Assembly (NCBI RefSeq): GCF_000420025.1
Contig: NZ_ATUD01000011.1
Span: 62,001 to 126,000, forward strand
From: Patulibacter americanus DSM 16676
GTDB lineage: Bacteria > Actinomycetota > Thermoleophilia > Solirubrobacterales > Solirubrobacteraceae
DNA length: 64,000 bases
Reading direction: 5' to 3'
This document shows, in pieces, positions 48,113 to 58,111 of the stretch; position 1 is the stretch's first letter; every line of letters starts with the position of its first letter. Below the pieces are notes generated by a model, which was given only the letters and a program-made list of their open reading frames with translations, did no database searches and was not told where the DNA came from. Made by a program: the position numbers and the translations under genes.

Positions 48113-48250
48113 ATGCGACTCAGCACGATCACCCCCGCCGTCCGCGTCCGCGGCGCCGGCACGAACTCGAACACCGACACGGACAAGCCGCGGCGCCGCC
48201 GCAAGAAGCGCCGCACGCGCCGCCGCTCGCGCCGCTCCTCCAACACCTGA
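48113..48250 (+). CDS. Arg-rich peptide of 45 residues
   Basis: A small gene with a strong ribosome site (GAAGGAG, 5 nt before the ATG) and its own terminator. The peptide starts MRLSTITPAVRVRGAG, has a polar TNSNTDTD middle, and ends in a cluster with eleven Arg and two Lys in about 20 residues, then SSNT. It has no signal peptide or membrane helix. It could be a nucleic-acid-binding protein, an antimicrobial or export-substrate peptide, or a phosphorylation target. It lies between response-regulator-type half-sites and an ABC exporter followed by a kinase gene, which makes a functional link likely. I know of no family. Confidence 0.65.
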   Translation: MRLSTITPAVRVRGAGTNSNTDTDKPRRRRKKRRTRRRSRRSSNT

Positions 48251-48256
48251 GCCCCA

Positions 48257-48288
48257 CGGACGGCCGCGACCCCCGTCGCGGCCGTCCG
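48257..48288 (+). terminator. Terminator of the Arg-rich peptide gene
   Basis: A perfect 14-bp stem (CGGACGGCCGCGAC) with loop CCCC lies 6 nt after the peptide stop. Read-through to the ABC transporter gene 40 nt further on remains possible. Confidence 0.8.
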
Positions 48289-48328
48289 GCGCTCCGGCCC
48301 CGGCCACCCCCTTCCCCCTCCCGCTCCC

Positions 48329-50188
48329 GTGCGCCTCTCCCGCCTCCTCCGCCCCGCCGACCACGACACCCCCCTCGTCGAGCAGGCGCCGCCCGTCGCG
48401 GCCCGGGCGATCGTCCGGCGGTTCTGGCCCTTCGCGCGCCCCTACCGGCCCGCGATCGCGCTCGGGCTCCTGCTGCTGATCCTCGTCCCGCTCGTCGAGG
48501 CCGTCGGCATCGCACTCTTCGGCCGGGTCGTCGACGACGTGCTCGTGCCGCAGGACCTCGGCGCGCTGGTGCCGATCGCCCTGGCGTACCTCGGCCTCGT
48601 CCTGCTGGGCGCGGCCCTCTCCTTCGGCGACGACTACGTCGCCACGTGGGTGGGCGAGCGGTTCCTCATCGACCTGCGGGCCCACCTGCACCGGCATCTG
48701 CTCGCGCTCTCCCCGGGACAGGTCGCGCGGCGGCCCGTCGGCGACCTGCTCTCGCGCGTGACCTCGGACGTCGCCGCGATCGAGCGGTTCCTGCTCTCCG
48801 CGCTCGGCGAGGCGATCTCCGCGCTCGCCCGGCTCGTGTTCTTCACGGGCGCGATGCTCCTCATCTCGTGGCGGCTCGCGCTCGTCGCCTTCGTCGTGGG
48901 GCCGATCTTCTACCTCGCGTCCCGCCGCTTCGCGTCCCTCGCCCGGCACGCGGCGCGCGAGAAGCGGCGCCGCAGCGGCTCGCTGGCGGCCGTCGCGGAG
49001 GAGTCGCTCTCCACCGTCGCCGTCGTCCAGTCGCTCGGGCGCGAGGACGACGAGGCCCGGCGCTTCGCCGACGGCGGCCGCGGGATCATGGACGCCGAGC
49101 TCGCGGCCGTGCGGATCGCGGGCGCCTACGGCCCCGTGGTCGGCCTGCTCGAGATGACGGGCGCGCTGCTCGTCCTCGCCGCCGGCGTGTGGGCGCTGGG
49201 CAGCGGCGGCCTGACCCTGGGGGCTCTCCTCGTCTTCATCACGTACCTCGCCCAGGCGTACCGGCCGATCCGCTCCCTGGGCCAGCTCACGAGCGACGTC
49301 CTGGCGGCGGCCGCCGGCGCCGAGCGCGTGATCGAGCTGCTCGACGAGCGGCCGACGGTGACGGACGCTCCCGACGCACGCCCCCTGCCCCGGCCCGTGC
49401 GTGGGCACGTCGAGCTGCGCGGGGTGCGCGTCCGCCACCCCGGCGCGGACCGCGACGCGCTGCACGGCGTGTCCCTCGTCGTCCGCCCGGGCGAGACCGT
49501 CGCCCTGACCGGACGCAGCGGCGCGGGCAAGTCGACGCTGACGTCGCTGCTCCTGCGGTTCGTCGACCCCGACGAGGGCGCGGTGCTCCTCGACGGCCAC
49601 GACGTGCGCGAGGTCCCGCTGACCGACCTGCGCGCCCACGTGGGGCTGCTGCTGCAGGACACGGTGCTCCCCGACGTGACCGCGCGCGAGGCGATCGCCC
49701 ACGGCCGGCCGGGCGCGACGGAGCAGCAGATCGAGGCCGCCGCCCGGGCCGCCGGGATCCACGAGGTCCTGACCGCGCTGCCGGACGGGTACGACGAGCG
49801 GATCGGCCGCGGCGGCGGCCGGCTCTCCGGCGGCCAGCGCCGCCGCGTGGCGATCGCCCGCACGCTCCTGCGCGACGCCCCCGTCCTCGTCCTCGACGAG
49901 CCGACGACGGGCCTCGACGCCGCCACCCGCGACGGCCTGCTCGACCCGCTGCGGACCCTGACGTCCCGGGCGACGACGCTGGTCGTCACGCACGACCCCG
50001 CCGTTCTCGCCTGGGCGGACCGCGTGGTCGTGCTGGCGGACGGACGGGTCGTCGACGACGCGGGAGCGCCGGCAGCGCCCGCGTCCCCACGACCCACTCC
50101 CCCGCGTCGCGCGGGCGACGGTCGTCCGTCGGCCGTCGACGACGGCGCCCCCGCGACCACGACGGCGTCGCCCGCGGTGGTCCGGTGA
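48329..50188 (+). CDS. ABC exporter, fused membrane and ATPase domains
   Basis: This 619-residue half-transporter (ABCB/MsbA type) has six membrane helices in residues 40-330 with typical VGDLLSRVTSDVAAIERF and LGALLVFITYLAQAYRPI. Its ATPase domain shows Walker A TGRSGAGKSTLTSLLL, signature RLSGGQRRRVAIARTL, Walker B VLVLDEPTTGLDA and switch His in VVTHDPAV. Such homodimers export peptides, lipids or drugs. The C-terminal 40 residues are disordered. The start is GTG 48329, without a clear ribosome site. It overlaps the kinase gene by 4 nt (GTGA), so the pair is coupled. A small basic peptide gene precedes it. Confidence 0.9.
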   Translation: MRLSRLLRPADHDTPLVEQAPPVAARAIVRRFWPFARPYRPAIALGLLLLILVPLVEAVGIALFGRVVDDVLVPQDLGALVPIALAYLGLVLLGAALSFGDDYVATWVGERFLIDLRAHLHRHLLALSPGQVARRPVGDLLSRVTSDVAAIERFLLSALGEAISALARLVFFTGAMLLISWRLALVAFVVGPIFYLASRRFASLARHAAREKRRRSGSLAAVAEESLSTVAVVQSLGREDDEARRFADGGRGIMDAELAAVRIAGAYGPVVGLLEMTGALLVLAAGVWALGSGGLTLGALLVFITYLAQAYRPIRSLGQLTSDVLAAAAGAERVIELLDERPTVTDAPDARPLPRPVRGHVELRGVRVRHPGADRDALHGVSLVVRPGETVALTGRSGAGKSTLTSLLLRFVDPDEGAVLLDGHDVREVPLTDLRAHVGLLLQDTVLPDVTAREAIAHGRPGATEQQIEAAARAAGIHEVLTALPDGYDERIGRGGGRLSGGQRRRVAIARTLLRDAPVLVLDEPTTGLDAATRDGLLDPLRTLTSRATTLVVTHDPAVLAWADRVVVLADGRVVDDAGAPAAPASPRPTPPRRAGDGRPSAVDDGAPATTTASPAVVR

Positions 50189-51018
50189 GGCCGTTCGCCG
50201 CCGGGCGCGAGCTGCTGCCGGGGATCGTCGTGCTCGAGCACCTCGCCCGTTCCCGGCGCCTCGACGTCTACGACGCCTGGAGCACGGAGCGCGGGTGCCG
50301 CGTGGCCGTGAAGGTCCTGCGTCCGGACCATCGCGACAACCGCCGCCACGTTGCGGCGCTGGTCCGCGAGGGGCGCACGCTGCGACGCCTCACGCACCCG
50401 CACGTCGTTCGTGCGTTCGAGGTGCACGCCGCGCCGTTGGCGGCTGTCGTCCTCGAGACCCTGCCGGGGGCCACGCTCGAGCACCTCGCGGCGGACGAGC
50501 CGCTGGCCGACGCGGAGCTGCGGGTGCTGGGCGCGCAGCTGGCGTCGGGCCTGCACGCGATTCACGCCGCCGGGCTGCTGCACCTCGACCTCAAGCCGGC
50601 GAACGTCATCGTCGGCGCGGGCCGCGCCACCCTCATCGACCTCTCCCACGCCCGCGCCCCCGGGAGGGTCCCCCAGGGCCACGGCACCTGGTGCTTCGCG
50701 GCTCCGGAGCAGGTGGCCGGCGGCGGCGTCGGCCCGGCCACCGACGCCTGGGGGCTGGGCGTCACGCTGCACGCCGCGGCCACGGGGCGGTCCGTCCTGG
50801 CCGACCGCGCAGACGACCTCGACGTGGACGACCCCCAGCTGCACGGCCCCCTCCCGTCCCTGGCGGGCGACCGTCCCGACCTGTCGCCCGAGCTCGTCGC
50901 CACGATCGACGGCTGGCTGGGCACGGACCCCGCGGCGCGCCCCCCGGCCGACGCGCTGCTCGCGACCCCCGGCGTCGTCCGGGCCCGGCCGGCCCGCCGC
51001 GCTCGGGCCGCGGCGTAG
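50185..51018 (+). CDS. Ser/Thr protein kinase-like protein, cytosolic
   Basis: A 277-residue PknB-type kinase domain alone, with no membrane helix or PASTA domains. VAVKVLRPD holds the ATP Lys, the catalytic loop is HLDLKPANVIV (HRD changed to HLD, with Asp, Lys and Asn kept), the DFG site reads LIDLSHAR (Phe-Gly changed to Leu-Ser), and CFAAPEQVAGG is the APE motif. The glycine-rich loop is poor (LEHLARSRRLDVYDAW). The key Asp residues remain, so activity is plausible but may be low. Coupling to the ABC exporter suggests it controls the exporter or modifies the exported peptide. A short tandem repeat follows the stop. Confidence 0.85.
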   Translation: MRPFAAGRELLPGIVVLEHLARSRRLDVYDAWSTERGCRVAVKVLRPDHRDNRRHVAALVREGRTLRRLTHPHVVRAFEVHAAPLAAVVLETLPGATLEHLAADEPLADAELRVLGAQLASGLHAIHAAGLLHLDLKPANVIVGAGRATLIDLSHARAPGRVPQGHGTWCFAAPEQVAGGGVGPATDAWGLGVTLHAAATGRSVLADRADDLDVDDPQLHGPLPSLAGDRPDLSPELVATIDGWLGTDPAARPPADALLATPGVVRARPARRARAAA

Positions 51019-51021
51019 GGC

Positions 51022-51058
51022 GGTGCCGGACCCCCGGAAGGTGGCGGACCCCCCGGAA
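51022..51058. repeat. Tandem repeat after the kinase stop codon
   Basis: GGTGCCGGACCCCCGGAA (51022-51039) is followed directly by GGTGGCGGACCCCCCGGAA (51040-51058), starting 3 nt after the stop. Confidence 0.65.
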
Positions 51059-51101
51059 GCCGGTTCTGCAACTTTTCGCCCAGCCCGGGTAGGAGGAGAC
51101 G

Positions 51102-52205
51102 ATGCCCGCTTCCGCCGGACCCTCGGGCACGCCCCCGCCCGGCCGCGTGCCCCGCACCCCCGACGCCCAGCGGACCACGCGTCGCGATGCCGGGAACGGC
51201 GGCGGCCGCACGGGCCCCCGCTCCCCGCGCCGGCGACCAGCGCCGGTGCTCAAGCCCTGGGTGCTGCCCGCGGCCATCGGAGCCCTCAGCGTGCTCCTGG
51301 CCATCATCGTCTTCGGGTTCGTCCTGGGCGGGTCCGACGGCGACGACGCGGCCAACGCCGAGACCGCGGCGGCGACCGTCGCGGAGCGCAAGCCCCCGCC
51401 GCCGCCCGAGCTGCCCCGCGGCGGCCGCGAGCTGCTCCCCGACTTCCGCGTCGTGTCGTTCGCCGGGGCCCCGCAGGACCCGGAGCTCGGCGAGCTCGGG
51501 GTCGGCGGGTCGCTGCGCAAGGCCGTCGGGCGCCTCGAGCAGCAGGGGAAGGCCTACGCGCGCAAGACCCGGCCGACGCTGCCCGCCCTGCAGCTCATCT
51601 CGACCGTCGTGCACGCCGCGCCGGGCGCCGACGGCAAGTACGCCATGCACCAGCCGCGCAGCGTCATCGCTCGCCATCTCCGCGAGGCGCGCCGCGCGAA
51701 GGCGCTGCTGATCCTCGACGTCCAGCCCGGGCGCCACCCGTTCACGACGGAGACGAAGCGCCTGCGTCGGTGGCTGCGCGAGCCCGACGTCGCCCTCGCG
51801 CTCGACCCCGAGTGGCGGATGGCGGAGGGTCAGGTGCCCGGCCAGGTCATCGGCTCCGTCGGCGCGGCCGAGCTGCAGGCGTCGCTGAACGAGGTCGCGC
51901 GGACCGTCCGCAAGTACGACCTGCCGCCGAAGCTCGTCCTGGTCCACCGGTTCACGGAGAACATGGTCCGCGGGCTCTCGAGCGTCCGCGTCCCGCGCGA
52001 GGTCCGCGCCGTCATGAGCATCGACGGCGTCGGCGACCGCGCCAACAAGGAGGCGAAGTACCGCCAGCTTTCGCGCGACCTGCCGAAGGACTGGCGCGTC
52101 GGCTTCAAGCTCTTCTACCGCGAGGACCGCGAGGCCGGCGGCCTCATGACCCCCCGTCAGGTCATGGCGCTGCGCCCGCGGCCCGACGTGGTCATGTACG
52201 AGTAG
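51102..52205 (+). CDS. Membrane-anchored extracytoplasmic protein of unknown function
   Basis: A 367-residue protein with a basic, Pro-rich cytoplasmic head (about 1-50), one helix (about 53-75), an Ala/Pro linker, and an outer domain (about 105-367). The domain has PTLPALQLISTVVHAAPG, AKALLILDVQPG, VALALDPEWRM, GQVIGSVGAAELQASLNEVA and KLVLVHRF, a strand-helix rhythm like a TIM barrel. I recall this domain as conserved in actinobacterial proteins without known function; a glycosidase-like fold is possible, but no catalytic pair is clear. GGAGGAG lies 5-11 nt before the ATG. Only 3 nt separate it from the SDR gene, so they form an operon. Confidence 0.7.
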   Translation: MPASAGPSGTPPPGRVPRTPDAQRTTRRDAGNGGGRTGPRSPRRRPAPVLKPWVLPAAIGALSVLLAIIVFGFVLGGSDGDDAANAETAAATVAERKPPPPPELPRGGRELLPDFRVVSFAGAPQDPELGELGVGGSLRKAVGRLEQQGKAYARKTRPTLPALQLISTVVHAAPGADGKYAMHQPRSVIARHLREARRAKALLILDVQPGRHPFTTETKRLRRWLREPDVALALDPEWRMAEGQVPGQVIGSVGAAELQASLNEVARTVRKYDLPPKLVLVHRFTENMVRGLSSVRVPREVRAVMSIDGVGDRANKEAKYRQLSRDLPKDWRVGFKLFYREDREAGGLMTPRQVMALRPRPDVVMYE

Positions 52206-52208
52206 ACC

Positions 52209-53006
52209 ATGCCCTCCGCGCCGCCCGTCGCCCCCGGTCGCCTCGACGGGCGGGTGGCGCTCGTGACGGGCGCCGGCAGCGCGGACGGGATCGGGTTCGC
52301 CTGCGCCCGCCACCTGGGGGCGCTCGGGGCGAGCGTCGCGGTGGCCGCCACCAGCCGGCGCGTGCACGAGCGGGCGGGCGAGCTGCGCGACGACGGCATC
52401 GACGCGACGGGCCACATCGCCGATCTGACGGACTCCGCGGCGGCCGCGGAGCTCGTCGCGGCGGTCCTCGACGGTCACGGTCGACTCGACGTGCTCGTCA
52501 ACAACGCGGGGATGACGGCGGTGACCGACCCGGCGTCGGGCGCCCCGGTGGCCGAGCTCACCGACGACGCCTGGCGCGACGCGCTGGACCGCAACCTCTC
52601 CACGGCGTTCTTCGTGACCCGGGCGGCGCTGCCGACGATGCTCGCGGCCGGGTTCGGCCGGGTGATCAACGTCGCGTCGACGTCCGGGCCGGTGCTCGCC
52701 TACCCGGGGGACGCCGGCTACCACGCGGCCAAGGCCGGGATGATCGGCCTGACGCGCGCGCTGGCCGTCGAGGTCGCCGGCCGCGGCATCACCGCCAACG
52801 CCGTCGCCCCGGGCTGGATCGCGACGCCCTCGTCGACCACGCGCGAGATCCGGATGGGCGAGGCCACCCCCGTAGGGCGTCCGGGCCGACCCGCGGAGGT
52901 CGCGTGGGCCGTCGCGGCGCTCGCCGCGCCCGAGGCCTCCTACACGACGGGTCAGGTGCTCGTGGTCGACGGCGGCAACGCGATCGTCGAGGAGCGCGGC
53001 CGTTGA
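52209..53006 (+). CDS. Short-chain dehydrogenase/reductase (SDR)
   Basis: This 265-residue classical SDR has the cofactor motif VTGAGSADGIG (TGxxxGIG with two extra residues), NNAG in VLVNNAGM, catalytic Ser in NVASTSGPVLAY, and YHAAK with the catalytic Tyr and Lys, then VAPGWIATP. The C-terminus GRPAEVAWAVAALAAPEASYTTGQVLVVDGG is typical of 3-oxoacyl-ACP reductase-like SDRs. The substrate is unknown. An Arg in the VAATSRR segment favours NADPH. It follows the membrane-anchored protein by 3 nt. Confidence 0.9.
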   Translation: MPSAPPVAPGRLDGRVALVTGAGSADGIGFACARHLGALGASVAVAATSRRVHERAGELRDDGIDATGHIADLTDSAAAAELVAAVLDGHGRLDVLVNNAGMTAVTDPASGAPVAELTDDAWRDALDRNLSTAFFVTRAALPTMLAAGFGRVINVASTSGPVLAYPGDAGYHAAKAGMIGLTRALAVEVAGRGITANAVAPGWIATPSSTTREIRMGEATPVGRPGRPAEVAWAVAALAAPEASYTTGQVLVVDGGNAIVEERGR

Positions 53007-53010
53007 ACGA

Positions 53011-53039
53011 CGAAGGGCCGCGCGTGGCGCGGCCCTTCG
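53011..53039. terminator. Bidirectional terminator
   Basis: A perfect 13-bp stem (CGAAGGGCCGCGC) with loop GTG lies between the SDR gene and the convergent carboxylase gene. Confidence 0.85.
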
Positions 53040-53077
53040 GCAGGACGGATCCGGTGCGGCCGGAGCCGCAGCGGCCG

Positions 53078-54889
<1,812 letters not shown>

Positions 54890-54998
54890 GACGGCGGAAT
54901 CTAGTGGAATCCGACCGCCGGTCGCCGTGCGCGTCGGGCGTACCCGCCGACCGGCGTACGGCGGTCCGGGGGGCCGGTGCGCACTAGGCTCCCGGGCG

Positions 54999-55325
54999 AT
55001 GCCCGTCCGTCGTCGCCCCCTTGTGCCGCTGGCCCTCGCGATCGCCGTGTGCGGCGGCCTGGCGGGCTGCGGCGGCAGCGAGGGCGGCTACGCCTGCAGC
55101 GGCGACAGCGCGTGCACGGTGACGGGCGAGGGGCCGATCGAGATCCAGCTCGATCAGCTCGGCACGGAGGTGGCGCTCTCCGACCTCACGGCCGACGCGG
55201 TGCGCGTGCGGATCAACGCGGACGAGCGCACCGTCCGGCGGGGCCAGACGGTGCGCCTGCGCGGGTTCCTCGTGACCGCCACGACGACGGGCACGGACCG
55301 CGCCGAGGTGCGGCTCGAGCGTTGA
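54999..55325 (+). CDS. Small lipoprotein, paralogue of the one at 56369
   Basis: A 108-residue lipoprotein precursor with signal VPLALAIAVCGGLAGC and a lipobox Cys at about residue 24. The mature part has a Cys pair in YACSGDSACTV followed by a small beta domain: GPIEIQLDQLGTEVALSDL, AVRVRINADERTVRRGQTVRL, GFLVTATTT and AEVRLER. The same scheme recurs in the lipoprotein at 56369-56680, so the two arose by duplication. The two cysteines are spaced six apart and could form a disulfide. TAGGCT lies 8 nt before the ATG. Function unknown. Confidence 0.75.
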   Translation: MPVRRRPLVPLALAIAVCGGLAGCGGSEGGYACSGDSACTVTGEGPIEIQLDQLGTEVALSDLTADAVRVRINADERTVRRGQTVRLRGFLVTATTTGTDRAEVRLER

Positions 55326-55352
55326 GGACGGGCCCTGCGCGACGGCTGAGGG

Positions 55353-55799
55353 CTAGCGCCGGCCGCCGAGGCGGGCGTCGAGGCTCAGGCGGCCCGGACC
55401 GACGAGCAGCACGACGACGGCGGCCGCCAGCAGGGCGAGGGGCAGCTCGAACCCGCCGACGAGCGGGCCCGGCAGGTGGATCACGACGATCGCGATCACC
55501 ATCGGCACCGCGACGGCCAGGGCGCCCAGGCGCGTGAGCAGGCCGAGGGCGAGCAGCAGGCCGCCGACGAGCTCGCCCGTGCCGGCGAGGACGGCGAGCG
55601 CCTCTCCCGGCTTCAGGCCGTTCTGCGCGAAGAAGGCGCCGGTACCCTCGATCCCGCCGCCGCCCCACGAGCCGAAGAGCTTCTGCGCTCCGTGGGCCAC
55701 GAAGATCGCGCCGAGGGTGAGCCGGAGGAGGAGCAGGCCGATGTCGCCTGCACGATCGGTGTTGCTGGAGGGGAAGACGAGCTGCTTGACGGTCGACAT
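55353..55799 (-). CDS. DoxX family membrane protein
   Basis: This 148-residue protein has the DoxX pattern LLLLRLTLGAIFVAHGAQKLFGSWGG and then GTGAFFAQNGLKPG, where GAQKLFG is diagnostic, plus three further helices to residue 138. It belongs to a different DoxX branch from the one at 34999. DoxX proteins are linked to thiosulfate/sulfide redox chemistry and oxidative stress, but no partner gene is adjacent. ATG at 55797-55799 has TAGCGT 7 nt upstream. Confidence 0.9.
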   Translation of the reverse strand: MSTVKQLVFPSSNTDRAGDIGLLLLRLTLGAIFVAHGAQKLFGSWGGGGIEGTGAFFAQNGLKPGEALAVLAGTGELVGGLLLALGLLTRLGALAVAVPMVIAIVVIHLPGPLVGGFELPLALLAAAVVVLLVGPGRLSLDARLGGRR

Positions 55800-55973
55800 G
55801 GCGGCGACGCTACGAAGCGCAACGTAAGGGGACGATCAGGGCGCCGATCCCGCCGGGCGGCCCGACGACCAGGCCGACCTCGGGACTCGCGCCCGGAGGG
55901 GACGCTGGCGGAACAGCGTGAGCCCAACCGACGGGCCCCACCAACCTCCCCCGACCCCGCTCCTGCTCCGGCC

Positions 55974-56011
55974 CCACCAATCGGTGGATTTCAGGGTCCG
56001 CCGATCGGCGG
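55974..56011. promoter_or_regulatory. Two related palindromes upstream of the LuxR-type gene
   Basis: CCACCAATCGGTGG (55974-55987, one mismatch pair at the centre) and CCGCCGATCGGCGG (55998-56011, perfect) share the pattern CCRCCRATCGGYGG and start 24 bp apart, about 85-120 nt before the LuxR-type ATG. They are likely binding sites, possibly for that protein. Confidence 0.5.
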
Positions 56012-56096
56012 AGGTGTACCCGCTACGGGCAAAAACATACGTTGAAACGGCCCGGATGCGTTGAGGGTTGCCCCCCACTCCACTACGTTCGTCGGC

Positions 56097-56339
56097 ATGT
56101 TGCCGGCTGCCGATCCGTCCACCGATCCAGTGGGTCTCGAGGCGCTGTCGCCCCGGGAGCTCGAGGTGCTGCGCCTACTGGCCGACGGCATGCGGTCGTC
56201 CGAGATCGCCAGCCAGCTCGGCATCGCGGTCCCCACCGTCAAGTGCCACCTGACGCGGACCTACCGCAAACTGGGCGTCCGCAACCGCGTCGGGGCCGTG
56301 CTGCACTACCTGCGCGCGGCGCCCGTCTCGGGCGACTGA
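56097..56339 (+). CDS. Single-domain LuxR-type DNA-binding protein
   Basis: An 80-residue protein that is almost only a LuxR C-terminal helix-turn-helix: LEALSPRELEVLRLLADGMRSSEIASQLGI (part) with VPTVKCHLTRTYRKLGVRNRVGAVLHYL (part). It lacks a receiver or ligand domain, so it resembles GerE-like small regulators. It is most likely a dimeric activator or repressor. TACGTT at 56084-56089 is 7 nt before the ATG, which fixes the start. Only 29 nt separate it from the lipoprotein gene. Confidence 0.88.
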   Translation: MLPAADPSTDPVGLEALSPRELEVLRLLADGMRSSEIASQLGIAVPTVKCHLTRTYRKLGVRNRVGAVLHYLRAAPVSGD

Positions 56340-56368
56340 GGCCGCGCAGGGCGGGTTACCCTGCCCCG

Positions 56369-56680
56369 ATGCGTGCGTTCCCCTCCGTCCTCGTGATTCC
56401 CTTCGCCGCCCTAGTGCTCGCCGGCTGCGGCCCCGGCGGCAGCGCCGGCGGGTGCGCCGGCAACGTGTGCAAGATCGAGGCGGACGGCCCAGCCTCGTTC
56501 GACCTCGATGCCGTGAACGCCGAGGCCGAGGTCTCCCAGCTCGCCGCCGGCTCCGTGCGCGTCACCGTGGGTGGGAAGTCCGCGACGGTGCGCCAAGGGC
56601 AACCGCAGCGGGTGGGCGGGCTGCTCGTCACGGCCTCGAAGGCGTCGAAGGATCACGCGACGGTCCGCTTCGAGCGCTAG
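56369..56680 (+). CDS. Small lipoprotein, paralogue of the one at 54999
   Basis: A 103-residue lipoprotein precursor with signal FPSVLVIPFAALVLAGC and a lipobox Cys near residue 20. The mature domain GGCAGNVCKIEADGPASFDL, SQLAAGSVRVTVGGKSATVRQGQ, GLLVTASKAS and ATVRFER parallels the lipoprotein at 54999 segment by segment, including the Cys pair. It has its own TACCCT box 6 nt before the ATG, so it can be leaderless even though it closely follows the LuxR-type gene. Function unknown. Confidence 0.75.
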   Translation: MRAFPSVLVIPFAALVLAGCGPGGSAGGCAGNVCKIEADGPASFDLDAVNAEAEVSQLAAGSVRVTVGGKSATVRQGQPQRVGGLLVTASKASKDHATVRFER

Positions 56681-56695
56681 CCGGGCTCCGGCTCG

Positions 56696-58111
56696 TCAGC
56701 GGATCATGCCGCCGCCGACGGTGTCGTTCGTGCCCTCGTCGATGAGGATGAACGCTCCCGTCGTGCGGTCGCGGAGGTAGGGATCGGCGACGAGCGGCCG
56801 CTTCAGGCGGATCCGCACGCGGCCGATGGCGTTGAGGTCCAGGCCGTCGGGCGCGTCCTCGCGCTCCAGGGTGTGGAGGTCGAGCCGGTCGAGGACCGCG
56901 TCGACCTTCGCCACCGTGGTGACGGTCGTGTGCTTCACCAGCAGCCGCTGGCCGGTGCGCAGGGGCCGGTCGCTCATCCAGCAGACGTCGGCCTCGATCT
57001 CACGGCGGCAGAGCGCCGCGGCGTCCTCGTCGGCCCCGACGAGCACGTCGCCACGGGAGACGTCGACGTCGTCCTCCAGGTGCACCGTGACGGACTGCGG
57101 CGCGGCGGCCTCGGGCAGCTCGCCGTCGAGCGTCTCGATGCGGGCGATCCGGGAGCGCACGCCCGAGGGCAGCACCTGCACCTCGTCGCCCGGACGCAGC
57201 ACGCCGCCGGCGACCTGACCGGCGTAGCCGCGGTAGTCGTGCAGCTCGTCGGGCGACCAGCGCTCCCCGTTGACGTCCGCCGCACCCTCCCCGGGTCGCA
57301 CGACCCACTGGACCGGGAACCGCAGGTCCGTGAGGTTGCGGTCCGTGGAGACCTCGACCGTCTGCAGGTGGCCGAGCAGCGTGGGGTGCGCCGCGTCGTC
57401 GGGATACCACGCGGGGGTCGAGCCGCGGTCGACGACGTTCGTGCCCTGCAGAGCCGAGATCGGGATGACGTGGATGTCGGGGATCCCGAGCTGGGCCGAG
57501 ATCCGCGTGGTCTCCGTCTCGATCGCGCGGAAGACGTCCTCGTCCCAGTCGACGAGGTCCATCTTGTTCACCGCGAAGGTCACGTGGCGGACGCCGAGCA
57601 GCGAGGCGATGAACGTGTGCCGGCGCGTCTGCTCGATGACGCCCTGGCGTGCGTCGACGAGCACGATCACGAGGTCGGCGGTCGAGGCGCCCGTGACCAT
57701 GTTGCGCGTGTACTGCACGTGGCCGGGGGTGTCGGCCAGGATGAAGGAGCGGTCGCCCGTCGTGAAGTAGCGATAGGCGACGTCGATCGTGATGCCCTGC
57801 TCGCGCTCGGCGCGCAGGCCGTCCGTGAGCAGGGACAGGTCGACCGCGCCCTCCCCGTGGCGGCGCACGGACGCGGCCTCGACCTGCTCGAGCTGGTCGG
57901 CGAGGACCTGCTTCGAGTCGTAGAGCAGCCGGCCGATGAGGGTCGACTTGCCGTCGTCGACCGAGCCGGCCGTCGCGACGCGCAGGAGGTCGGCGCGCAG
58001 GACGGAGGACGCCTCGGCGGCCGGGGCCGTCGCGGTCCCGCCGCCGGCGGCGGCCGTGCCGTCGGCGGTGGACGTGGCGGCGGCGGTCGGGCCGGGGTCG
58101 GGCGTGCTCAT
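56696..58111 (-). CDS. cysN: Sulfate adenylyltransferase subunit 1 (GTPase)
   Basis: This 471-residue GTPase subunit of ATP sulfurylase couples GTP hydrolysis to APS formation. An Ala/Thr/Gly-rich N-terminal extension of about 40 residues precedes ADLLRVATAGSVDDGKSTLIGRLLYDSK with the P-loop. GITIDVAYRYF, DTPGHVQYTRNM, NKMDLVDW and PISALQGTNV complete the G domain, and two beta-barrel domains follow. There is no C-terminal CysC (APS kinase) fusion, in line with a pathway that stops at APS. The start overlaps the cysD stop by 1 nt (TGATG). Confidence 0.95.
   Translation of the reverse strand: MSTPDPGPTAAATSTADGTAAAGGGTATAPAAEASSVLRADLLRVATAGSVDDGKSTLIGRLLYDSKQVLADQLEQVEAASVRRHGEGAVDLSLLTDGLRAEREQGITIDVAYRYFTTGDRSFILADTPGHVQYTRNMVTGASTADLVIVLVDARQGVIEQTRRHTFIASLLGVRHVTFAVNKMDLVDWDEDVFRAIETETTRISAQLGIPDIHVIPISALQGTNVVDRGSTPAWYPDDAAHPTLLGHLQTVEVSTDRNLTDLRFPVQWVVRPGEGAADVNGERWSPDELHDYRGYAGQVAGGVLRPGDEVQVLPSGVRSRIARIETLDGELPEAAAPQSVTVHLEDDVDVSRGDVLVGADEDAAALCRREIEADVCWMSDRPLRTGQRLLVKHTTVTTVAKVDAVLDRLDLHTLEREDAPDGLDLNAIGRVRIRLKRPLVADPYLRDRTTGAFILIDEGTNDTVGGGMIR

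Noticed and set aside
55836-56078. An 80-codon frame on the minus strand between the DoxX and LuxR-type genes
   Set aside because: Its residues are Arg/Gly/Trp-rich without pattern, it runs across the operator-like palindromes, and it lacks a promoter box or ribosome site.
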